Part shown: one piece after another, positions 36,401 to 48,400 of the stretch
Numbering within the stretch: position 1 is the stretch's first letter
How the letters are laid out: every line of letters starts with the position of its first letter
Source: Aselliscus stoliczkanus
Taxonomy: Eukaryota; Chordata; Mammalia; Chiroptera; Hipposideridae
Direction: 5' to 3'
Assembly: GCA_033961575.1 (NCBI GenBank)
Contig: CM066732.1
Span: forward strand, 115,384,687 to 115,448,686
DNA length: 64,000 nucleotides
Position numbers and translations under genes: made by a program
Notes under the pieces: model-generated
Database searches by the model: none
The model's input: the letters and a program-made list of their open reading frames with translations, nothing else
Told to the model about the DNA's origin: nothing

Positions 36401-39400
36401 CAGGCTGGTGCAGACCTGGGCCAGGTGTTTGTGTGGGAGCTTAGGGTCCCCAAGAAGGAAAGAGGGATGGAGTCATGCAAGTATGCCCCATACCCGCTCC
36501 TGCTGTGACTACTGCTTGTAACAGTTTAACACCTCAACTTGCTTTTCAGCTCTTATAAGCTTGAAGAAAGGATACCTGTTCATGTATAATCTTGTGCAGT
36601 TCTTGGGATTCTCCTGGATGTTTGTCAACATGACTGTGCGGTTCTTTATCTTGGGAAAAGGCAAGTACCAAATGTCAGCACTAGTTTTCTTTTTTCAGTA
36701 GATTGGCCTACTGCTCAGCAAAGGTAACACTCTGTGCCTTTGGTATTAGTAACGCCCCATATTTATGTAGCCTTTACTTTGGTATTAATAATAACCCCCC
36801 ATATTTATGTAGCACTTTATGCCTTTCATTGTACTTTCACATCTCTATTTGCCATGGCCTGTGATGCTGCTTCCAGCGTAGCCAGTCGAACGGTCCAGAG
36901 TGGGGGTGACGAAGGACTAAGAAAGCAGCCAAAGAAGTATTTGAAAGCGGGGGCTAGGTGGACAGCTGTCTCCTCCGTTGGGAGGACAGTAACCAGTCTA
37001 GCAACCGTGGTTTATTGGTATAGGCTTGTTAAAGTCAGGGGAGGAAAGGAGAGGCAATGGCCTTGGGCAGGGACTGTTTCGTGAAGTCAGGTGCAGGATA
37101 TCCGTATTCAATGTATCAAACCAGACTGTTCTGTACCCAGTGTATCGAAACCACCTCTGTGCACTGAGGAGCTTTGTCAGCACGGAGACCGAGGTCGCCT
37201 CTGAATGCTGAAGTGCTGTGGCAGCCTTGCAAAAGCAACAGCCAGAGGGGCGAGCCTTGCAAACAACCCTCTTTTACAGCTCCTTGAGGGTCTCTCGGTC
37301 CCCAACACTGAAACAGGCAGGCTGAATATTCTGTCTACTTAACAGGTGAGGAGACAGGCTTAGAGCCAGCCAAAGAAATGATCCACGTCCACACAGCTAG
37401 TCAGGGGCACACCTTGGGCTAGCATCCCTTTCGCTACTCACTATATGACAGTTAATTTATAACCCAAGAAATTGATATGATGCTTCCAGGGCCAAAGTTG
37501 TGCAAGTCCAACAGGGGTCTCATCATTTTGGAGCCTAAATAGATTCTCAAGTGGACTATTCTAAAACTGAATGAAAAGACTATCGTAAAGATATTAGTTC
37601 TTGATAAATTAATTTTTCTGTTTAACAGAATTCTGGCCAAAATAAATGACAATGAAAAATTTTTGAGGAAGTATTCTGAAATTTTATTGTGAACAACAGA
37701 TAATAAAATTTGGGGGCAGAAAGGTAATGGGAAAGGACTTGCTCTATGAAAGAATGATAATTAAAATAGTATCGCCTTTGTATAAAAATAATCAATAGAG
37801 TAGTGTAGGTGGCTCAGGAATAGAAATATATATTCAGAAATATATATTTCTGAATTATATATACATATAAAAAAAGAATCATGAATCAATGAGAAGGGCA
37901 ATATTATCCAATACTTTTTTATTGGATGGGAAATCTAATAATGTTTCCAAGGAACATTGGTTAGGTTTGGGTACACAAGGCAGCAAGGAATCTGTTTGAC
38001 TCTTCTCCTCATACTGTATAAAAAAATAAATTCCCCAAAAGGTTTTAAGAATTATTTATCAAAAAGTTAAATCATAATAGAAGATACAAGTAAATGTTTA
38101 TAAAAGTCTCATGTGAAAGGTGAGGATTTTCAAAGCTTAAAAGTACTGAAAGAAATAATGAAGGAAAAGGTCAATATATTTGACTACATAAAATATCTAA
38201 ATTCCTATACATATAAAAACACCTCAGTTAAGGCAGCATTAAAGATTAAAAGTATATTGAGGTTAGCAGCATGGGAATGGAGGTTTGGTGGAAAATTGCA
38301 ACAAGTTCCAGCAAGGGTTGATTTCTTTACATATAAAGAACTTGTATAAATTGATTTAAAAATGTGAAAACTCCACAGATAAGCAAATATACAGGAAGTT
38401 CATAAAAGGAAATAAAACTAATTTAATTCACAGAAAAATGTTTAACTCGGTAATGATGAAGGAAATAAAAGACATTTTTTGCAAAGTTAAAAAAGATACC
38501 TAAGTCAAGGGGATACATGCTAAAATAGACACACCAGTGGCTATTAGGAGGGTACATAATTACAACAATTCTTGGAATATCATTTAGCAAAGTGAAGAAC
38601 CTTAAGAGTATATATATATCCTTGGGCCAGCCGAATGGTGCGTTGGTTAAGAATTTGCTTAGGACCCCAGTTCTGAGCAGCAGGGCCCCGGTTCAGATCC
38701 CACATGAAGGCCAGTGACCCTGCACCCTCTACAGTTAAGATGGTGAACAACAGCTCGGCCTGGAGCTGGGCTGCCTTGAATTGCCAGTGATGGTGTAGGC
38801 TGCAGCGGGCTGCTGTAATACTGTGAGTGGCCGGCAGCCAGTGTGAGCAGCCATCTAGGGGCCGGCGACCGATCTGCCTCAACCGGGAAGAGCGCAATGA
38901 TAATACCAACATGGGCCAGTGAAGCAACATCCTCCACAACTAGACTGAAGAACAAAAGGACAGTAACTTGTCTGTTCCCCTTCCCCGAGTCTCCAACGCT
39001 GTTCCCCTCCCCCAATTCCCCAATAAAATCTAAAAATAAAAAAGAGTATACTTTTTTTTTTTTTTTGAGGGCAGTGTCACTGGCCCTCACATGTGGGACA
39101 AGAGTATATATTCTTGAACCTGGTAATTTCAATCGGGATCAAAGAATTGAAACTACAAGTAAAGCTTTTTCAAAAAGATAGACATTATGGCATTATTTAT
39201 ATTAGCAACAAATTAGAAGCTACCTAAATATTCATTGAGGGATTCATTTCCTCAGTGGAATATTGTGAAACAAATACAAAGTATTTAAAGAGTTTATTAT
39301 TATTATTATTTTTTAAATCAGTAAACTTTATTGGATTTATTTAAGTTGCCTTTTTTTTTTTTTTTTTTTGAGGGCAGTGTCACTGGCCCTCACATGTGGG

Positions 39401-42400
39401 ACCCAAACTGGGGCCGCTGGCTTCCCAAGCCAGAGCCCAACCACCGCGCCACTCGGCCGGCCTGTATTTAAAGAGTTTATAATAACATGGAGAAATACTG
39501 ATGATAAGCCCAAGAAGTAACATATAAATTTGTTCTTCCACTTCAATCACATTGATATAAAAAGGGAAAAAACTGAACCAATATACGGAAAAAGATTAGA
39601 AGGAAATGCACCATTTTCAGATGGTTTGAATGTGGATAATTAAAAATTATTTTTATTTATTTATGAATAGAAATACAAATATAATAGAAAACATAAGCAA
39701 TTTAAAAAAAGAAAATCCTGAACACTGTTTTACTCCTCATTCCTAAATTTTCCGATCTGAGGTTTGTGAATTGAGAAGGTGAATTGTGGTTAGCTCGAGA
39801 ATCATTTCAAAGAAGTGCACGTTGTTTTTCCAGCCTTAACACCGTGGGATTCTGCAAATCACAGTTTAACATAGTTGGATCGATTCTGAATGTTGCTGTG
39901 CAAGCCTGCTGGCTGTTAGGTGATTCAGTGCAATAGCTCCTAAGTCATCTGGGTCATGTGTTTAAAGTAAGCTGGCCAGATTTGTAATTTCTATTTTGGC
40001 TCTGAGTCCCTTCCTTACCACCTACTGGAATGGATCTGCTGGCTTAATTCTTCCTTTATCAGCCTTCAGAGATATAATAAGGACTTGGCGTCTGGCACCC
40101 AGGGTCAGAGTTTGCCCTTTGCAATTTTCTCCTTTTGAATAAGGATGTTGGTGAGTCGCAAATTCCACACATGTACTTGTTTTTTCATGTAAACGTGTTT
40201 GCTAAACTTCACATGCTAAGGAAACAGCAAACTCTTGGGCCTACATAGAAACTCTTGTTTAAGCTTCTCTAGTTCTGTATTAATACTTTATTAAATAAAA
40301 TTTTAATTTTTTTCTAATCATAAAAATATATTAATTACAGAAGAATGCAGAAAATAAAGACTTAAAACAAAAAATGCTACCGTAATCCCAATTATGAGAG
40401 CAACAGATTCTTGGCACCTTGGTGTGTATCTTTCCAAACGCACAGAACTTCCTTAGGAACAATTCCTGAAGTGGAATTATGAGGTTAAAGGACAGACTGT
40501 TTTTAAGGATTTTGGTGCATACTGCCAAGAAAGAGTATACTATTTTATACTACCATTATTTTTAAATTCATAGTCCATTGACATATGAGTGCTTTTTCCT
40601 ACTTTCAAAATTTTTTTTTCAAATCATAAACCTAAATGTGCTGAGTTAAGAAAGTGTGGAAGATGGGGGAATCGGGGGTGGAGGTGAATGTGGGGGGAGG
40701 GAAGGAAGTGGAGGTATATTAGCTGTTGTCCATCACTATTAATATTTCCATATGTTTCCTTTTAGTCATTTTTTGTCTCCTGCAGTTAAAAATTATAATC
40801 ATGCTGTGTATACAATTTTGCATCTTGTTTTAAAAACAGCATTATAAGCATTTTAAAATTACTAATTTTATAACTATCATTTTAGAAATCAGATTTCTAT
40901 TCCTGAATTGAAATAAGGATGACCTTCCCATAAAATTAAAAGCAAAGCCAACAAGATCTAATTTTTGTCTACCATATACTAAACCTTAAGTCACAATTTT
41001 TATTTCCAAGTATGAGAGGTCCTCATTTTTCAAAGATAATTTGCCCCGAAAAATGCCACTTAAAGTGAATCCCTGTAAAAAGGATATCAGAATTTCATTG
41101 TAAATGGTGACACAAAGATTTGGTTGGTATTTTGTCTTGAAAAGGGACATTTAAAATTATGAAAAATTGGTATTTTGTCTTGAAAAGGGACATTTAAAAT
41201 TAGGAAAATAAATTTTTTATATCTAGCAAAATTTAAATTGTAGTTTTGCTTTAATTCTTCAGAGAAAAGAATTACTCAAATTTGAACTACTTATTGGTGG
41301 AATTTTTCTGGTAAAATTATACAACAGTAGTATATACCATTCTTCATTTCATACTTGAGTTTGTAGCAGGATTGTAAAATGGATCATTTCTGCAAGGGCC
41401 TCTTTTATTCACCCGTGTTCTTTGGAGGCTCCTATGGTACCATCCTTGTTGGTACCTGTCCTAACCCTGCCAGATCCTTGGAGGCACTACTTGTATTTCA
41501 TAGGCAGGAAGCTGAGGATCTAAACTTTCTGCAGTGTGCAGGACAAACAGGTGTCCTGGCCAAAATGTCAGTGGTGTCCTGGTTGAGAAACACTGCAAAG
41601 AAGAATGTAGGAATTCAGGATGGCAAGCGAGGATCAGTATGAAAAGTTAAAGATTTTATATTGTGGACCACCCAGAATTGCTACCACATCTGCTGACCTC
41701 ATATTAGCAATAACTGTTATTTTAAATTATTTTCTACTATCCATGAAGTAGGTATGCTATCGGTTACTCAAACTTCCCAACTCTGACATTTAGATAGTTT
41801 CTACTTTTATGTACTTAGAATTAGTGTTTCGGAGAGCTTCTGTACTTAGAATTAGTGTTTCGGAGAGCAACCTTATTTCCAAAACTTTGTTTTTCATTTT
41901 AGATTTTTTTAGGATAGATTCTCAGAACAATAATAATTAGGATTAAATATATAAGCACAATTAAGGTTTTTGAAAATTTATTCAATACTTCTGCACCTGT
42001 GCATTTATGATTGTGCAGTTACTGCGATTTTAAAAGGCTGCTTTCAGTATATGTGATACAGTTTTAGCTTTAAATTAAATAACATAATGGACTGAAAAAG
42101 AGTTATCATTGTGCCTGATACGTAGGTTTTTCAGCATGTAATAACTGAAGTCTAGGTATGTTTTTTTTTTCTTGCCTGTTAAAATGGGAAGGGCATACAG
42201 GGTTTTTGTGTTAACTTTCTGATAACCAGTAGAGTTGACTATTTATGACCCCTCAGGCCTGTTCCCCTCCATCACAGTTGGTTAGTAAACTTGAATCTGA
42301 CTGAATGTTTATTATACCTTTCTTAAAATTCCTTTCATGTAAGGAGTTATCTAGTATGCAGAATAATCCTGTTATCCTGTTGGAATTTGCCAGTTGATTT

Positions 42401-45400
42401 ACCTTACTGTATATTTGTCCCATAGAGTCCTTCTATGACACATTCCACACCATGGCTGACATGATGTATTTCTGCCAGATGCTGTCAGTTGTGGAAACTA
42501 TCAATGCAGCAATCGGAGTCACTAAGTCACCAGTGATGCCTTCTCTTATCCAGGTATTGACTAGTTGAACTCAAGGGTGGGGAATGACAGATTTCAGTGT
42601 TTACTTAGTAGGTATGATCAGTGTTTACTTAGTAGGTATGATACAATTTCCTGGGAAGTCTCAGTTAGTAAACATACCTATTTGTACAGGAATAGCATTG
42701 TTTCATCTGAATAAGGAGGAAAACTCAACACTCGGGAACATTTTTCAAAGTAGACTTTTGCTGTCAGGTCTTTTTTGTTACAACATCTTGATGAAATCAC
42801 AATGTTATAAAAAGAGCTGTAAAACTAAGGAAACTTGATTCTCAGGCAGGAGCAGAAAATCCTACCCGTAATCTTCTTAGCTAGAGATATGCTCTGTCTC
42901 CTCCCACCTTGGGCAGGTGAAGGCAGTGTGGTACCTCGGAACTCTGCTTTGGACTTTCTTCTGTATCTGAAGGTGGCTCTTCTGACTAGTGTGGGGATCC
43001 CCCCCCCGCCCCCAACCAATATATCTATGTTGTTTCCTAATATTTAGAAGATTGTTATCAAAGCTTTTCATCCTCCTTTCTCTGTTTTCTAGCTATGTGA
43101 TTACACACCATTAAATACCTCCCACCCAGCCTCAGGGGGAGCCAGGAGATTGTTGGTTAGTCTCTTCAGGAGTACTGTTTTTATAGTTCTGCCTTTTTGT
43201 GGTATACCAACTCTGGCATTCTAATCTTATCAGTTGTGTGGTAAAGGGTGTTAATATAATAGAATTGTTATTGCTAGGTTTTTCTGCCCTTGGAAAAAGG
43301 CATGTTTAGTTTAAAAAAACAAAAGGGGGATTAGTGAGTGACCCACTAATATGGAATAATTTTTTGTGTGTATCAAAGACTACTACAAATAGATATTAGG
43401 GTAGAATTTCTAAGGCAAGATAGAAGGGGTAGGTGTAGTCTCATACATTGCATGGCTCCCTGGAGTGCCATTCCCATAGAATACCATGTGAGTGATGCCT
43501 CCGGGAGCTGGGCAATGCCACAGGCATCAACATGGATGAATCTTGGGAACATAACACAGAGTAAGAAGCAAGTCACAGAATAATACATATAGCATGATTT
43601 CAGAATGTTTATAAATAGGCAAAGTGAAACAATATACTGTTTAGGAATACATACATAAGCAGTAAGCCTATAAAGAAAAGCAAAGGAACGGCTAACACAA
43701 GATAGTAGTTACCTGCAAAGGGGAGGGTGCCACATTGGTAACATTCTGTTTCTTAACTTGGGTTATGCAGACACAAGTGTTCAGTTTAGCAGTATCCTTT
43801 ACACTGTGTTTGAATTTATGTGTGTTATTTTAAAAATGTTTAGTATTTATGATACATTTACGTGCGCGCGCGCGCACACACACACACACACAATTTAACT
43901 TGTTCCAAAACTGGAGCACAGAATTAAATCAGTTGAGTTCAATCTTTTTCTATTCACTTGAATTTAGTGGGCTTAGGTTTCAGGTAACACATTTATATGT
44001 CTTTTTGAAAAAATGTACTTTAAAACTTTTTTCTCTCTTTTGGATCCTTTTCATAGCTTCTTGGAAGAAATTTCATTTTGTTTATCATCTTTGGCACCAT
44101 GGACGAAATGCAAAACAAAGCTGTGGTTTTCTTTGTGTTTTACATCTGGAGCACAGTTGAAATTTTCAGGTGGGTCGAAATGCCAGGATGGTGTTTGTGT
44201 GCTTCTCTGGATTCTCTCTCCTTGAGGGAGCCGCTGTCTTATCCAGAGTCTCATTTGGTTTGGGATTAAGGTTCCATCTCTGGAGAGTTTTAGCGGCATT
44301 TTTTGTGCTGTGCACAAAGGTGAGGCAGTGTTTTCTTAAAGCAATCATTGGATCAAAATACCAACCTGGGTGCTGCGGAGCACAAGGAGAGATCCAGAGA
44401 AATGAAAGACCCATCTTACCCTTCAGGATCTTGCTGTTTGTTGGAAAGAGAAGACTCATTCACACAGAAAAAAAAATGAAATGGCTGAAGCAGCAATGGG
44501 GTTGAAGGAGCAGTCCAAGTTGGATGGAACTAGTAACGACCAGCCTTCTAGAAGGAATGGTAGAAATGAATCTTTTACTACAAGATTATAGATATTTGAA
44601 TCGACCTCTTATTTGATTCTTCCATTCTCAGCTATCAATAAATTAAATATCTTAAAAAAAAAATCATCCAATTAAAGTAGATGTAGTCTTCTCTACCAGA
44701 CCATACATAGTCCATATTTCTTCCCTTTTCAGTCAAGTGGAGTAAGGATTTTGCAGATTAACTCTTCAGCTAGGTTCAGTGGTATTTTGGCAAAATTAAC
44801 AGTTGAGAGGGAGAAGAGGCAGTAGCAACTGTGGCGTGTGTCTTGACCGTGGTCTGTCTCCAATGGCACCAGTCTACCCTCTAATCTACTTAATACAAAG
44901 GTGAAAGAGATTTGTAGATATTAACTTCTGTGTGGGAAGAAACAAATTTCTTTTTTAATGGTATCTCTTTAAATACAGTATGCCTGATTCTAGATTGGAA
45001 GTCTTTTGTATACTTCATTTTGATAGCACTCATTTATCCAAAGTGCCTGTCATCCCTGTCTACTTGGAACATCAATCAGAACTAGGAATAAAGCCAAAAA
45101 GCTTCTGAGCATCTGTTCCACATACTGAACTATTCCAAAGAGGGTTCCTTTGAGACCTAAACTTAGTCTGTCTTTAAAGAGAGTTCTCATCCTTTGAAGA
45201 TTGGGGAGGAGCATGATGGGAGTTTGTGGGTAGATAGCCCAGGATTATAGTTCTGTTCTGAAGAAGCCATGTGTGGCTAATTGTGAAAGAATTCTTTTTG
45301 AATGATGTTTTAGGGTTGCATTCAGAACCGAAAGTGGCTTTTACCATCTGAATTCCTTATTTTCAATAGGTATCCCTTCTACATGCTTTACTGCCTTGAC

Positions 45401-48400
45401 ATGGATTGGAAGGTGCTCACATGGCTTCGTTATACTGTGTGGATTCCTCTATATCCTCTGGGATGTTTGGCAGAAGGTAATTTCAGGAACTCTAAGTTTT
45501 ATAGTTTAGTTCCAACAGATAGCTAAGCCAATAGGCTAGACCTTGCTTCCTTTCTCTGCTAGCCTGAGTCCATAAATGAGTGTTGAACTTTACAAGCTAT
45601 TTCTTTTTGGTGGCTTCCCATAATAGTCCTGGTACCTAGACTCTTCCAGGGAAATAGCTCATTGTTAGGTTTGGAAGCTGGGTGGTCATGTATTACATTT
45701 TTACATGGTATTTACATGTAAATATACATATTTACATGGTAATTTAAATTTCCCAAAGCAGATTGGTAACTTCATTTTATTCTGACAAACACCTAGTGAG
45801 TGAGTCAGGTAGGGATTTTTCCCTCCATTTTATAGAATAGGAAACTGAAACCCAGTGCTATCAAGTGACTGTTCCTCATTCATCTTTCTGTTGTCAGCTT
45901 GGAGGCTCATCTTTTAGGAAAACTAGAGGGAAAAAAGAAGAGGCTTGAGCCATCTGTACAAAGGGAGGGGCTAGAAGACCATCACTAGGTGTGACTATAT
46001 TTCATTTGCTTCTAACAAATTCTTGTTTCTGCTTTCAGCTGTCTCAGTGATCCAGTCCATTCCAGTATTCAATGAAACGGGAAGATTCAGTTTCACATTG
46101 CCATCTCCAGTGAAAATCAAAGTTAGATTTTCCTTTTTTCTTCAGATTTATCTTATATTATTATTTTTAGGTAAGTGTTAGCTTTGTAATAGACTTTTTT
46201 CCTGTCACTTCTTTAGAGGGTAGAGTTAAATGATTCAGTTTTAAAATCTTTAGGATTCATATTTCCAAAAGAGGAGTATAGAGTTAGAGAAGATTACTTT
46301 GCAAACAGACCCACTAGGAGAATATACTGTGTATAGAAATATTTCTTCCTAAATCCCCAGTGGTTGAGTTATCTTCTTGAAGTGCTCTTGGTTATTGGGA
46401 ACTCACCATAAGATGTTTCATGTTTAAAACAATGTGAGGGGACGGCCGAGTGGCGCGGTGGTTAAGCGCTGGCTTGGGAAGCCAGCGGCCCCAGTTTGGT
46501 CCCACATGTGAGGGCCAGTGACACTGCCCTCAAAAAAAAACCCAAAAAAACAATGTGCAAAGCTCTTTTAAAACAGAATAAGAAGCTTACTTTACTTTTA
46601 CTCATTTCAGTAGCACATTCTTTATCCATAGTTTACAGAGGTAGTTAACACAGCTGGCAGCAAGGAAGACAGAAGGCAGTAACGGCCTCTGAACAGCCAA
46701 GAGATGTCCTAAAGCCTTCTGCCTAACAGTAGGAAAGCACCCCCATCTAAAACCTGCTTGCTTATTTATTAATATACTTTATATAAAATCATAAATTCTT
46801 GCCTTGATTCATAAAGACTAAAAGAAGGGAAAAGAAGTAAACCTAAATTATGAAAGATTTATAAGCCTTCCTAACTATAAGGACAGTTTATTTTAGATAA
46901 AGTTCTAACACATTTTAATGTAATTTATGTATTTATCCCTACTTTAGTTCACAAAAGTCGTGAGATGGCCATAAATAAGTATGGCTGTCTGGTGTCTGAG
47001 CAACAGAGGACGACAGCAGATAGTATATTAGTTTATCTATTGCTGTTTAACAAATTACCCCCAAATTTTGCAGCTTAAGACAATGGTTTCTGAGGGTCAG
47101 GAATATGGGGAAAGTGATGGTATATCACTTCTGAGATTAGGTTATAAAAGGCAGTGTGGCCCTTGGTCAGGGTGCCTCTTGAGATTTCAGTCAAGTTGTC
47201 AGTTCAGCTGGGGCGACAGTTTCTGCAGACTTGTCTGGGGCTGGAGGATCTGCCCAGGCTCACTGTTGTAGTTGTGGACACAAGGCCTCAGTTTCTCACC
47301 ACACTACTCCATATGGCTGCTCATGACAGGGCTCCCCCCAGAGCTGCTGATCTGAGAGCCAGAAGCCACACTGCCTTGAAAAAGGTTGCCTATTAATATT
47401 TTAATTGTAACATATTTGACATATAACATTATATGAATTTAAGATGTACAACATGTTGATTTGATACATCTATATATTGTAACTTGATTGCCATTGTAGC
47501 AATAATTAGCACCTCTCTATCAAGTCCACACTGCCTTTTATAACCTAATCTCATAAGTGACATTTTATCACTTTTCCTACATTCTGTTGGTTACACAGAC
47601 CAACCTAGTACAGTGTGGGAGAGGACCACACAGGGTATGAAGTACCAGGAAGTAGGCCGGAGTTACTGGGACCATCTTGGGAGTCTGGCCACCCCAGACA
47701 GTAAGAGGAATGAATACCACAAAAGGAAACCCAAGAAGCCAGAGAGCCGGCCTTGGCCATTTACCAGAATTGGCGGGGAAGAGACCCACACCTCAGTTAT
47801 CAGCACATGGCTGCAGCAGTTAATATACGTTATGGGTGTAGGTCATTTGCCAGAGGTTAAATTTTACTCCCCATTTCTCTATTTCAGAAAGATTTTTAAC
47901 AAAAATATTAAAATGTTTGGCTGTTGAAAGCAGTATACTCCAATTTGGAAAATGTACCCATTAAAAGAGCTCTTTACCTCTATTATTGGGTAAATCTAAT
48001 ATTACTGTAATGAGGTGGGCATACTGAAAGTGTTAAAGAAAAAGAGGAATAAGTATTGCAAAGACCTTTACGATATTTAACTAAAATCGTTAGAAGGGTA
48101 TTTTAATGTGCACTAACCCTAGCAGCTTTTCTTCATGTTGTTTATGTTGTTGCATACTCTAATTTACAGTTTTATACTCATGTTTAGTTTGCCTCCCATG
48201 AGTATGTAGTTCTTATTCTTCAGAATGAAATAAATACTAATTTGCATAATTTAGAAGCAGTATAACCAGTTACATTTATATATAGGTCCAAGTGCTTTTC
48301 TAAACATACATTCTCTTTCAATAAGTCTATAAAATAAGTGTTTTTAACTCTGTTGTACAACAAGGACATTGAGATGAGGCTAGGCCACAGAACTAATGAG

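Larger units (their letters stand above)
36661..42425 (+). other. HACD3: HACD3 intron 6 (GC-AG)
   Basis: 5.8 kb beginning GCAAGT. It holds an antisense MIR (about 37320-37440), L1-like sequence (about 37900-38580), the nested SINEs (38604-39108), a SINE with extra 3' flank (39281-39480), MER20 (41440-41610) and several short tandem duplications. Confidence 0.7.
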
